NCBI GenBank assembly: GCA_032622095.1
Contig: CP136062.1
Location: 156,482,875-156,546,874 of the forward strand
DNA: 64,000 nucleotides
Direction of reading: 5' to 3'
DNA from: Siphonodentalium dalli
Taxonomy: Eukaryota; Mollusca; Scaphopoda; Gadilida; Siphonodentaliidae
This document shows, piece after piece, positions 11,001-22,175 of the stretch. How positions within the stretch are numbered: position 1 is the stretch's first letter; the number at the start of each line of letters is the position of its first letter. The notes beneath the pieces are model-generated. The model did not search any database. It was not told the origin of the DNA and was given only the letters and a program-made list of their open reading frames with translations. The position numbers and the translations under genes are program-made.

Positions 11001-14000
11001 TATTTTAATTGTGATTTTGCGAAATAGTGAATTGGCATATACTAATAAATGACGCTTCCGCGTGCATCGTCTTGGTCGCTGCGGGACTTTCAACTCTTCC
11101 AAAAAACAGGATCTTTGTTTGTAATGTATGTCAGTAAGTGCCTATTCGGGGTACCAGTTACAACAACAACAATAACAACATCCAGCCTATGATTCATGGA
11201 AAAATGTTATTAAAAAGTTGATGTACATGATACAATCTAAACGCACAAATACGAAAACAAAGTTGTTTAAATGAGAACTTTACAAGAAATATTGTTGTCG
11301 CTCTGAAACTTCGAAACTATGAAATAACTGGATACACAATTAATTATCAAACAAGAGTATTTTATGTGTCACGTCTCGTTCCGAAAATATCATTATACAC
11401 ACCATCTGATAACGCAGTTTATTCAGGGACGGGTGTGTAAATAAGGGGCCACAGTTATTTGAAAGATGACTGAAAGTTGAACCCACAACACTTACACAAT
11501 GTACGTATGCCTGGGTTGGGCACAGGCTAGAATTTCATATTTGACACATAAATCATTTTAATGTGGGCCGGTATCAAGGTTAAAAATGGTCACCACTCGG
11601 ATTTCGAAAACAAATTTATTTCATGCAGATGACAAATTTTGATAAGTGAGACCAGTATATGTAGCCACTGTTTCGCGGACATCGCTGCTACCTGATACGG
11701 GTGTGGTAAAAGTAAAATGAAACATTATTTTCAAAACTAACAAAACATGCTCTAATTATAACCAACCTTTTCTCAATACACACACCACATCCCTTTTACC
11801 CCTACTGAACATTTGAAACCAGACTGTCACCTTAATGGGCGTGTCATTTCGTTTGTTTGCGATGGAGACCATATCTACACATGCTATGTATGATAATATG
11901 TATAATGATCGTTGACACGCCATGTATATTTTCAACCGCAATAAGCAATATTGGTTGCGGTTTAACGCCACGTGGATATTTCCCCCCATCATATTTTGTT
12001 TGAAAAGGTCTAAAATGCTATTACTATAAATTATTTAAGCTCACACTTCTTGAATGAAATTTTAATAAAATTTCTGTCGTCCACTGTACCTTGCAGTGTG
12101 AATGTTAGCATTTCAGTTAAGATTAAAAGAGCATGATACCTTGAAGAAGTACATATCATTTGAAGAAACATCAATGACGACATATACACATTGATGTGGA
12201 CAAAGGCGACATATGCCAATATGTACACAAGCAGAGTGGTATATATAACATGAAATGTTCCTTCTAAGTCGGTAGATTTGCCGAAACATTGTTAGTGAGA
12301 ATATTGTCAAATTGATGCGATGCCAAACACTCCTGCACGGTGATAAAATAAATTGGAGAATAATCTTTCTCACAGTATTTATAATTAACAGATAATATAT
12401 CAAAACACATCATCATTATTATATATTAAATAAATGCAGTGAATATGGCGAAATAGTTTTCATTAGTTTATCGCCGATTGTTGCGTCCAGAATCGAGAAG
12501 TAAATATCTACATTTGAGCGAAGTTCAGATATTTTCTATGGAGTACTCACTATTTGCTTGACATTTTCGGCGATGTTAGTAGAATGACACATTCACCAAA
12601 TTGGCATAGCACAGGATACTAATGGTGATATTTGCTGGTCTTGCAATGACTTGCATGTGACATTCCAGTTTCTGCAGGTGTGGGTGCAGACATAAGACAG
12701 GGTGCATATCGAATCAACTTAACAAATAATAATTGTGATATTTAGAGAAGGGACACTCCAGTTTCAGCAGGGCCGGGTGTAAAATGATGGGAGCATCAAA
12801 CCAGTGCACACTAACTATAATATGAACCCTCAACACAATGCCTGGTTAGAGCACAGGTTTATGCTTTAAGATTTGGTTGCAGCATTATTATTTTAATTGG
12901 GATAGCAATAGACAGAGTGACATACACCCCTTGGTATTATGTGACACAAACGACATTTTCGAGCATAACTGGAAGAACGCTATTTCCTAACTCCAACATC
13001 AAAACTGTTCTAAATACTCACCATTGGGATTTTCAAAAACAAATTTGTTTTAATGCAGATGATAAATGTAGGTGGTAAAACGGCATCAGCGTCGGTGGCC
13101 ACTGTTTTGCAGAAATCGGTACTACTGCGGGTGGGAGGCAACGTAGTCTGAAACAATATTTTTTCAAAACTCAAAGAAACCCGATAAAGCTCACAAATTA
13201 ATAACTAACATTCTCTCAATACACGTGGCATATCCAAGGTGCCAGCAAACACTGGTACACTATTTTAAGAAATTTTGAGCGACACATGTTGAGTGTCGCA
13301 CCATTATCTAAATGAAAATCGTACAAGGATTTGTAGAAATTGGCTGGAATCCTGAAAACATATTATAGTTTATTGATATTTAAAGTGACTTAAATGCGAG
13401 GGTTTATTACGCTGTGATATTTTTGTCTTTTTTGGAGATAATGTTTTAGTTTTGCCACTTTCCTTCAATATCACGTTAAAATATGTCTCTTGTGCCTAAA
13501 ACGACAGTAATCCGTAACCACACTAAGGGCGTCTCATTCTGTACAAGCTGGCGGTGTATGTCTTGGTCAAAAGCCATGACTAGTGCTTGATCAATCAATT
13601 GAACATAATGCTCGATTATTCCTGGATGATAATTTACAAGATGCTGATGTTGAGAGGGGGTTCATCGGTCTTTGTCTTGAATACATTTGTTCTGGATATT
13701 CCTCTCGTTATAACTATTAAAGTCGGCATTTCTACGTTGGCCTTAAGTTTTGTTATATGATGAGTCAGTCGTTTCCTATGATTGCCAATACTGGAAATGA
13801 CACTGAGACACTGTTTTTTTGTATATATGTAAATGTTTAGACAATATGTAGTCGGTACGGGTGGGGCATGGAAAGTGTTTTGGACGTGTGCATATTATAT
13901 CCACTGCCCCAGCTGCGTGGCGCTATTTGGTTATATTTAAAAAATGCTCGTTGCGAGGTGTGAATTGGGAGTCTGACGGTGTAGAACCTTCACAAATGGC

Positions 14001-17000
14001 GGGGCAACATGTGTCGTATATACTGATTTGTAATTGGTGGAAGAAATTAATCTATTTGCCCGCATGCTGAAAAAACAAATTCTTTAAATACAAATTTGTT
14101 GAAAATAATCAAGGATTTTGATTTGAGTTGCCTGCTCCTATAAATTTTATCTAGACTAATGGCATTGAAATATTATATTGTACGAAATTTACCAACACTG
14201 ACTGATATGCCAAGCACCAGCACAACATGTATGGCATTGTTGATTAGACACCATCAATTGAACAGGGATTAAACAAAGATGGTGGAAAAAGAGTCATGAG
14301 CTATTTTAGAATCTGGATATCCAGCATTTCTCTATTATGTACAACTCAACTTGAGCAACCTGGGTATATGCTGCTCAACTTTAAACAACTAGGATATCTA
14401 CCGTATACTATATGCACCGTTTGGTGGAAATCGACTCGTCCGACGACAAGTAAAACCAATTTAATTAAACAGTGGTGGTGTAGAAAGTGGGGGTGACTGA
14501 ACATAGCTGCTGTTATGACAAATTCATATTAACATACGAACATGTCACTGAATATAGTTGGGTGTCACGACCTTAGGAAAACATCAAATTTGAATCTCTG
14601 AAAGATGACAATAACTCTAACCATAACTCTAACCGGAACGCGACCTCAATCCTAACCCGAACCGGTATGGGACGGTACCCTAACACTAACGAGGACGGAA
14701 CCGTACCATAACACAAACCGAGACGGGACCATAAACTGATCCGTAACTCTAACAGGGATACGACGGGACCTTAAGCATAATCCTAACCGGGACGGGACCT
14801 TCGTCCGGGCGGAACAATCGGTACCGAACCATAACTCTAACCATAACTCGGGGCAAACATCAAATTTGAATCCCTGGAAGATGACGTGGGGCAGAAACAA
14901 AATACTGATTTCCAAACATGACAATAAAGAGACAGTTTCAACATATGTTTATATTACATGAGTTTAATCCGTAACATGATACGGACATATACGTTCAGAA
15001 GAGATATCCGTCATGGCTACTGGTTGAGGTGGTTACTTCAAATAAACGAGATAAATCACTACCATGACTAATCTACGATATGAGCATCACATTGAATCCT
15101 GATAATAAAGGAATATGAGAACGGTAACATGGGAATATGGACATCGAGGTGTTATCCTGTAATCAGGTAAGATTTAATCTAGTAATTAATGAGGACCTAT
15201 GTTGACATTTCTGCTCAAATTTTATTTCAATGAATTATGTTTAAGGAGACTAATTACCACCACCCAACTACCACATACAAGTTCGAACTGATTTATGATA
15301 ATATATTCCACGCACAGGAACAATTATTCAAAACATTACTATTTATGGTTTTGCGCAATCATTCCGAAACTCGTTCTGTATGTGACTAGTTCGTATCTAT
15401 AGTAAAATATATAAGTTTACTGAACCAATTCGATAGTGTTTCGTGTAATGTTGTCGTTGGTAGCTATATAATATTATACAGATACATACCATTGTTGGAA
15501 GGTTATACTATACAGTTCTAGTTTGATGTAAGCAGATCACTCAACAAAAATATTTCCATGATGTTGAGTTGTTAACTTATTACACACTATAACAATAATT
15601 TAAGTTCGCTGGAAAATCAGGTTACTCAATGAGGAAGCCTACAACTGTAAGAGTTTACGCTTACCTGGTTGTTCTCCCTTTTACAGAATATGGTTCCAAC
15701 TCATGACTGCGAAATCTACGTAGTTGTCTACTCGCGAGGAGACCGGAAGTCCTTTCGCCACGCAATTGACATCCTGTTCCATTTGCGCCGAGTGAGCAAA
15801 GTCACCAAGCCCATCATTTTGGTGGAGAACAAGTGCGATCTTGTCCGGACAAAGGTCATCGCCGCCGGAGGTGAGTACCGTGTCTTTGCCAAACACTGAA
15901 TTACTAGTAGTTTCCGAATGAAATGTTCAGATAAGTTCTACAACCGGCCAGTGTAGAAACTATTTTCTGAACATTATATATAGGTATGACTCATCTGCAC
16001 TTGTATTATATGTTCGTCTGTCGTCTGCTAATAATATGTCATTCCAATATATACTGTTATACCTGATGGGAGAAACTATTTTGTGATGACATGGTTAACA
16101 TCTCCATGGACAGTTTATTACATATATTATTTCAGATGTTCTAGCAATGGGTCAATATCTTCAAAAGTTTAAATATGTTCACTAGACGCACAAAACACTT
16201 AAATATACTTTACCTAGATCCAGCTATGTATGGGGCCATCTCCAAGTCTCTTCAATAGAATATATGCAATAAATTAATGAATTTGAGTCGTCGTGCATGA
16301 GTGAAAAAAACAGTAATTTAGTCTATTACATCGCCCATGAAGAGTATGTACTGTCGCAAAGGGAGATAAATCATGAGTCAGAAATAAGCTAAATGTTTTT
16401 GAGCAGAAATAACAATTCTAAATTAAATTGAACGTGAGTTGAATCCTTGTGAACATCTGCAGTACACCGGTTTATCACATAATTAACCGTTAACCCCGTC
16501 CCAATGTTTTAGTAAGACACACGTGTATTATCGCTGCGCGCAGTGACGTAAGGGCTTATATCAATGGTGTCGAAGCCAATTCGGGGACTTTATTATTATG
16601 TTAAACATAATGTAATTACGATATTCGATTTTTGTTGCGTTATTTAGTGTTGGGTGTGAGATAACATGGTTGATACGGGTTGTTGACAAAATTGTTCAAC
16701 ATGAAAAGACACATTTGAAATTACATATATTCGCTCTTGAATGTGCATTTACATCATATTTGGTTGTGATAAGGAACTCAATATTAATTTTGTTAACCCC
16801 AGCCTTTTCGAGGTCGTTTTTCCTCGCTTATGTGTGACTGTGATAAAATGGATCTTAAATTCGTCGCATTTCTATGCGAATTGTATTATTCCAATAAATT
16901 CGATTCTAGCCTCACAAAAGCTCGGTTCGAATATAATTTAGTGCACTCGGTTGATTACTTTCGTATACATGTGCGACTCATTAGATATCCTCTATGTTTC

Positions 17001-17494
17001 AAGTTGTTCTTTTGTAGGAAAATTGTTTTGACTTGAAAATCAGGAAGTGGTGTTTTGGAAGAAAGAGTGCCAAATTGCAAAATGGTATCCTCTCTGACAA
17101 ATGCACAATTGTTTGCGCTCTATAATTACACTAGAGTTGCAGTGAATCCACAATTGTTATGATGCTGCTTTCTTTATGAAATATTTACTTTGTGAATTTG
17201 TTTCCATGGCCTCCGATGTTGAAACAAGCTACCTCTGCCCCTCCTTGACATTCATTTTAACTTTCGAATGTCTCTTTTTTTACAGAAGGGGAAAAAGTCG
17301 CCCTGTCATACAACTGCAAATTTGTGGAGACATCGACACTCTTCCATCACAACGTGGATGAGTTGTTGGTCGGTATTCATAAACAAAACTCTTTGCACAA
17401 CAACGCGCGAACAGGCTCAGGGAGGAAGATGAAGGCACTTTTACCACGCATTTTCAAGAGTAAAGCATCCTGTATAAATTTGATGAAATTATAA
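7717..17494 (+). CDS. RGK-family small GTPase, copy A (4 coding exons)
   Basis: Rad/Gem/Rem-like GTP-binding protein of 268 residues, joined from 7717-8041, 10378-10466, 15687-15870 and 17286-17494. Intron phases are 1, 0, 1 and all introns are GT-AG. A Ser/Thr-rich N-terminus (about 1-75) precedes the G domain. G1 is GSHGVGKT (82-89), G4 is NKCD (186-189), G5 is ETS (214-216). The canonical G3 DxxG is absent from the VWQCFNEEL region, as expected for RGK proteins. The tail is basic and ends KSKASCINLMKL without a CAAX box, matching the RGK C-terminal Cys motif. Family knowledge: RGK proteins sit at the inner plasma membrane, bind the beta subunit of voltage-gated calcium channels and inhibit calcium current, and affect Rho-kinase signalling. 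Spacing from P-loop to NKxD is about that of vertebrate Rad. The start has AAA before ATG and lies about 110 bases behind a TATA box. Family assignment is strong; ortholog identity among RRAD/GEM/REM is not resolved. Confidence 0.93.
8331..8570 (-). other. Antisense open frame in intron 1, copy A (unrecognised)
   Basis: 79 codons starting MQHIAFILMSGLRIVKLKYM and containing RFRGDFIEVSIYQNG, then NTDRCYYFVFADYK. Composition is protein-like (aromatic and basic rather than simple-sequence). The same frame is open in copy B with about four replacements, so it is not strongly constrained. It may be a fragment of an unrecognised gene or transposon. No family recognised. Confidence 0.25.
9083..9138. 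repeat. Imperfect hairpin repeat, intron 1 copy A
   Basis: GTTCAGACAATAAGCTCAACAAA pairs with TTTGTTGAACTTATTATCTGGAC, about 20 of 23 positions. Sequence and following bases (…CTGTCGTCTG…) resemble the hairpin in intron 3, so the two are copies of one dispersed hairpin element. Confidence 0.5.
10378..10466 (+). CDS. RGK GTPase copy A, coding exon 2
   Basis: 89 nt between acceptor TATTCCAG and donor CAG|GTATGA. It joins exon 1 in phase 1 and ends in phase 0, giving 30 codons. The product begins with an acidic run and continues VSVMLNGEQVWQCFNEEL, which aligns with the strand before and across the degenerate switch II of RGK proteins. At protein level it is unchanged in copy B, with only two silent differences. 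Confidence 0.86.
10783..10844. repeat. Hairpin with 18-bp perfect arms, intron 2 copy A
   Basis: GAGTGGAATTGTGGTTTT (10783-10800) is the exact reverse complement of AAAACCACAATTCCACTC (10827-10844), with a 26-base loop. It is conserved in copy B at about 47443-47504. It could be the core of a small inverted-repeat element or an RNA hairpin in the intron. Confidence 0.7.
11480..11800 (+). repeat. Diverged direct repeat, first member, intron 2 copy A
   Basis: Shares ordered blocks with 12820-13240: CAATGCCTGG-type, CACCA-T-GGATTTCGAAAACAAATTT, GCCACTGTTTCGC, TTTTCAAAACT and TTCTCAATACAC. Old dispersed or locally duplicated sequence of unknown identity; no coding signal. Confidence 0.55.
12820..13240 (+). 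repeat. Diverged direct repeat, second member, intron 2 copy A
   Basis: Second member of the pair, same orientation, about 1.35 kb downstream. Both members occur again in copy B (about 48140-48460 and 49530-49945). Confidence 0.55.
14581..14885 (+). repeat. Telomere-like mini-array with 29-bp flanking repeats, intron 2 copy A
   Basis: A degenerate array of AACTCTAACC and GGGACGGGACC motifs (14610-14856) lies exactly between two direct repeats starting ACATCAAATTTGAATC (14581-14609 and 14857-14885, two mismatches in 29). It belongs to the same family as the large array behind the gene. The flanks could be array-unit edges, recombination footprints or an unusually long target duplication. Confidence 0.75.
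15687..15870 (+). CDS. RGK GTPase copy A, coding exon 3
   Basis: 184 nt from a polypyrimidine-CAG acceptor (TTTTACAG) to donor GGAG|GTGAGT. It encodes EIYVVVYS, the helix with LRRVSK and the guanine-specificity motif in ILVENKCDLVR. This is the most recognisable Ras-superfamily exon and fixes the reading frame of the gene. Confidence 0.93.
15871..17285 (+). other. Intron 3 of RGK copy A
   Basis: About 1.4 kb, beginning with a ~55-bp imperfect hairpin (15922-15975). No coding signal seen on either strand. Confidence 0.8.
15922..15975. repeat. Imperfect hairpin repeat, intron 3 copy A
   Basis: Starts AATGTTCAGATAAGTTCTAC and ends with its near reverse complement …CTGAACATT. It shares ATGTTCAGA…AA and a downstream GTCTGTCGTCTG context with the intron 1 hairpin. 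Copy B counterpart at 52648-52701 pairs slightly better. Confidence 0.5.
17286..17494 (+). CDS. RGK GTPase copy A, terminal coding exon 4
   Basis: 209 nt from a strong acceptor (TTTTTTTACAG) to a TAA stop. It encodes CKFVETSTLFHHNVDELL, matching the RGK G5 region (CKFIETSA and the HHNV that follows). A Lys/Arg-rich tail ends SKASCINLMKL, the diagnostic RGK C-terminus with a conserved Cys but no prenylation site. Confidence 0.92.
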
Positions 17495-17843
17495 TTTATC
17501 AGTCACCTGTTCAGCAACATTCAGAGTATGAAATGATGTTATTATAACAATTGTTATATATTTATCATCGGTTATGTGAGATCGTGTAGCACGAGTGCTG
17601 TGTGGTAATGTGTTATCTTTGTCAGTGTTGAGAAGGAAACATGTATACCATTTTAAACAGAGAATACTTGAAGCTAATAACCATATCCTGTCATCCATTT
17701 GTAACTCAGATATATTCAAATCGAAATTATTCAAAATCATGGAATCATATGTTGTACACTTAGCTGCATATGTATATATAACATAAACGTAGCATATAAC
17801 GTATGATTATTTTGTAAGTTATGGATAATTATGTATAGTCTGA

Positions 17844-17849
17844 AATAAA
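17844..17849 (+). terminator. Poly(A) signal of RGK copy A
   Basis: AATAAA about 350 bases after the stop codon, the first canonical signal noticed downstream; the copy B counterpart is at 54573-54578. The actual cleavage site cannot be seen. Confidence 0.45.
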
Positions 17850-17870
17850 ACTATATATCCATGTAGAGCA

Positions 17871-17998
17871 TTATCATCATCACCATTATCACCGTTGTCA
17901 TCATCATGGTCATTATCGTAATCATCATAACTGCTATCTGTTATCACAATCAACATCAACATCATCGCCGGCATCATCATATTCATCGCCGTCGTCTT
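17871..17998 (+). repeat. ATC/CAT-rich imperfect microsatellite, copy A
   Basis: Imperfect CAT/ATC trinucleotide run with interruptions (CCG, GTT), just downstream of the GTPase poly(A) signal. Confidence 0.85.
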
Positions 17999-18275
17999 AA
18001 GTAATCACCACCAATTGTTTGGATTATATGAGCATTGACGGTTAACTATTTCGGTCGTAAATATATCTACACGCGCTTCCATTCATCAAACGACGTGAAT
18101 TCCGTTACTAATTCCTTATTGATCATTCGGCAAAATCCGAGAACGGTGGGAAATTACCTCTCATTCGTAAGCGGCCAAAGGGGCCGAACACAATTAGGAT
18201 CAGCTTTCAAAAAGTGGCCTGAAAATGAGTTACCGCTCTGGTCTGTCAGGAAAATTTCGGGACCGGATGACTCGG

Positions 18276-21073
18276 AACTTTAACCAGGACAGGCGTGTTG
18301 GGACCCTAAAGGGACGGGACAGTAATTCTAGCTGGACCCGGGCCGTGGCTATTAATCTAACCGCGGGCGGGACAAATCGGTACCCTAACCCTAACCGGGG
18401 CGGGACGCGACTCTAACATTAACTGGGACGCGACCTTAGGCCTAACCCTAACCGGGACGGCATCTTAACCCTAACACTGAACAGGACGACGCGGTATCCT
18501 AACCCTGACCGGACGGGACCATAAGTTGTATGTGGGTGTTCGGAACGGATTGTAACTTAACCATAACCGAACCTGGGCCCTACCCCGGAGCGAAACGGTG
18601 CGGGACCCCAACCTTAACCCAGACTGGACGAGACCGTAATTCTAGCTGGACCGTGACTCATAGTTCTAACCGCGGACGGAACAAGTCGGGATCCTAACCG
18701 GGGCGGGACGAAACCCTAACTCTAACCGGGACGGGAAATAAAGCATAAACATAACCCTAACGGCAGCTTAACTCTAAGACTGAACAGGCCTAGTCCGACC
18801 GGACGGGACCATAACCTTTTATGTTGGGGTCGGAGTGACTGTAACTTTAACCCTAACCGGATCGGGGCCCTATCCAGGAACTGAACGGGGCGGGGCCCTA
18901 AGCCAGGCAGGACGGGACCTTGACCCAACCCTGACGGGACATTAACACTGGCTACACCAATAACCCTAAACCTAAACGGCACTGGACGGCTCTGAACGGG
19001 AATTTAACCCTAGCCCTAACCGAGACGGGACCATAACGCTAACCGTTAGGGGAACCCAATACTAACCGGGACGTGACCCCTGACCCTAACCTATTTGGGA
19101 CGGGAGCTTAACCCTAACTCTAACCGGGACGGTTGGAACCTAACACTAACAATACTCGTAACCTGATGGTGGATCCGGATGGTCCGTACATCGGACGGGA
19201 CGAGCCGGGACCATAACAAGGAAGAGACGGGACCATAGGACGGTACCCTATCTCTAACCGGAACCCTAACCCTACCCCGGGGCGGAAGTCAGGGGAGGGA
19301 CGTTAAAACTAATCATAACCATAACCGGGACGGCACCAGTCGGGGGCAATAACAATAACTGAAAAGAGGCCTTAAGCCTAACCACAAAGGGGACGGGACC
19401 TAAACCTTAATACGGACCAGAACGGGAGGTTAACATAACTACAACCGGGATGTTACTACAGTACTAACTGACAACAATCGTTACCTGGCGGGTAAACCCG
19501 ACCGCGGACGGGACGAATCGGGACCCTAACCAGGACGGCACCCTAATATAACCTTTAACTGAACGTAACTGGTTGGAACGGGACCTTAACACTAAACGTA
19601 ACCATAAAACTGGACGGGGCCAGAGGACCTGACGTTAACACTAACCATAACCGGGACTGTACGGCTCTGGGCTGGAATTTCATAATAACCATAACTGGGA
19701 CGGGACCAGTCGGGACCCTAACACTAACCTGGACTGGACCTTTGTCCGATTCCTAACTCGAACTTGGACGGGACCTTGAGCCTAACCCATAACCGGGAAG
19801 GGACGGGACAACAACAAGGGCGGTATCCTAACAGTAGCAAGAACTGGACGGATTGGAACGGGACCTTAACCCTAACCATTACCCTAAACCGGGACCAGTG
19901 TCATGGGACGTCCGGGACGTTAACACTAACCTTAACGATAACCCTAACCGGGACTGGACGGCTCTGAACTGGAAATTCACCAGAACCTGACTGCGACGAG
20001 ACCAGTCGGATTCCTAACACTAACCGGGACTCGACCTTAGAGCCATATCCCTAACTCTAACTTGGACGAAACATTGAACCTAACCTTAACCGGGACGGGA
20101 GCTTAACCCTGACAATAACCGGGGAGGTACCCCAAGATGGACGTGGCGGGATGGGACCATAACTCTAACCCTAACCGGACGGGACGAGTCGGGAAACTAA
20201 CCCGGGATGGAGAGAGACACTAACCCTACCAGAGTATGACCCTAACCATAACTGTGACTGGACGGCTCGGGAATATAAATTAGGCCTAACACTAACCCTA
20301 ACTGGGACGGACCCTACCACTAACCGAAACGTTACGGTACCTTAAACCAACACCCAACTCAAACCGTGGCGGATGGGGCTGGACCTTAAGCCTAACCTAA
20401 TTATGAGTGGACCCTGACTCGAACCGCGACATGGTCTTAACCTTAGCTCTAACCGGGAGGGGACCGTAACACTATCCGAGATGTGACGGGACCGTAAACC
20501 GAGCCCTAACTCTAAGCGGGACTCGACATTAAAACTAACTCTAGCTAATCCGGGGAGGATGGGACCCAACCCAAATCGGGACGGAACCGTAACCCTAATT
20601 CTAACAGGTACGGGACTCTAACCCTTACAGGACGGGATGTAAACCTTAACCCTAACTGGTACTTGACCTTAAACCTAACTCTAAGCCGAACCGTGTAGGG
20701 ACGGGCCCTTAACCATAACTCTAACCGGGGCGGGACCTTTAGGTTCCCCTACCCAACCGCGGCGGTGTGTGCCGGCCCTTAATCCTACACTAATCCGAAT
20801 GCCAGCGGGAGGACATTAAACCTATCTCTAATCCGAATCGGGGCGGGACGGGACCTTAACACTACCCATAACCGGGACGGGGCTGGACCCACACACTGAC
20901 CGTAATCGGCACGGGACGATAAGGGCCGTGACGGGACCCTAGTATAACAGGGATAGATCGAGATGGGACCTTTACACTATAGCACTAATCATAAACGGGA
21001 CAGGACGGGGCGGATCCTAACCCTAACTGGGACGGGACCCTAACCATAACCGGGATGGACGGGATGGGACAGC
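18276..21073 (+). repeat. Degenerate CCCTAACC/GGGACGGGACC satellite array, copy A
   Basis: About 2.8 kb of short degenerate motifs, much richer in G and C than its surroundings. The motifs are TAACCCTAACC (telomere-like, C-rich strand on plus) alternating with GGGACGGGACC, in a loose unit of roughly 20-25 bases. Units are too variable for a clean period. The array starts about 430 bases after the GTPase poly(A) signal. Open frames across it are simple-sequence artefacts. Large indels distinguish it from copy B. Confidence 0.9.
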
Positions 21074-21639
21074 GGGCGCGGGTAGTGACGGTAACGGGGC
21101 GCGCGGGCGGAGCAACTCGTAGTTGTGTTGGTTGGGGCGTCACTGTACGTCTGTTTTCGACCAATTGGCACTGATGTTCTAATTTTTTCGGTCCAAATTA
21201 TCGCCCCATGCACTTTCACTTCAATGTTCCAGACCGAGCATAGCAGCAACTCATATTCGGAAACTTTTTGAAACTCGATCCAAATTTACTTCGGCTAAAT
21301 CGAATTCTATCCAGCTATTATTTACATATACTTCTGAACACCTGATATATACATATTTTTTGTTTTGAACTATCAACGTTAGCGTTGTTAAAGTAATGAG
21401 AGCGGGTCTCAAGTTACAAAGAGGACATACTAATAACGCTGTCAATGGCTACCGTGTTAAACCTGTTTACCCTGGAAGCCTATAACATTGTAGAGGTCGG
21501 TTGTTTATTATGACATCAAGGTGAACATATCCATACTGCACATGGCGTCACTTTATATTGCAACCAGTCTTTTCGCTTGCTTCTTGAATTAACGAACAGC
21601 AGAGGAATATCTGCTGGTTGCTTTCATGTTTTCATTTCA

Positions 21640-21865
21640 ATTCAATATGTTGGGACGTTTGTACACCCGCAATCCGATATTTGACTAAGAGATGATTATA
21701 ATTTTGCGTAGAAGTACAATTTAGTTTTATCTTATCGAATATGCCATTTCATTTTATGCCATTGTCTGATTTATTTGATTTATATTCGTGAATAATCCTG
21801 TGTCTTTCAATTGTTCTTGGCTGATAGCGATTCACGTGATTAGATTCATATATCTGTATGTGGCT
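21640..21865 (+). repeat. Diverged tandem pair, first member
   Basis: Shares CGATATTTG-C-AAG-GATTAT, TTTTGC-TAGAAGTA, ATTTATAT/GTATGATT and TTCACGTGATTAGATTCATATAT with 21960-22175. Spacing is about 320 bases. Confidence 0.5.
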
Positions 21866-21959
21866 CATGTTATCGTTTCTACATTGTGTATCATGGTTTT
21901 GCATGCTTCAATATATACTGGTTAATTTATTTTGGCTTTTATGTGTTAATTTCATTTCA

Positions 21960-22175
21960 TTCGAGTCATTTGTAACGTACATAAATTGCCCACAACTCGA
22001 TATTTGGCCAAGCGATTATTCAACTTTTGCATAGAAGTAAACTTTATTTTTTGAAAATATCATTTTATCATGACATTCACTGATTTGTATGATTGTTATT
22101 CATGCGCTCTAAATAATCCTGTCACTTCCAATTGTCGATTCGTGATCTTGAATCACGTGATCATATTCATATATT
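21960..22175 (+). repeat. Diverged tandem pair, second member
   Basis: Second member; ends AATCACGTGATCATATTCATAT. Both members also occur in copy B (about 58300-58540 and 58625-58850). Confidence 0.5.

Larger units (their letters stand above)
10467..15686 (+). other. Intron 2 of RGK copy A
   Basis: About 5.2 kb. Contents: an 18-bp-arm hairpin (10783-10844), two diverged direct copies of a ~350-bp sequence (about 11480-11800 and 12820-13240), and a short CCCTAACC/GGGACGGGACC array flanked by 29-bp direct repeats (14581-14885). The remainder is AT-rich and unassigned. Confidence 0.8.

Noticed and set aside
17871-17998. CRISPR-like array
   Set aside because: Eukaryotic trinucleotide microsatellite without spaced identical repeats.
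18722-20569. Gly/Leu/Pro-rich frames inside the satellite on both strands
   Set aside because: Low-complexity translations of GGGACGGGACC and CCCTAACC; boundaries shift between copies.
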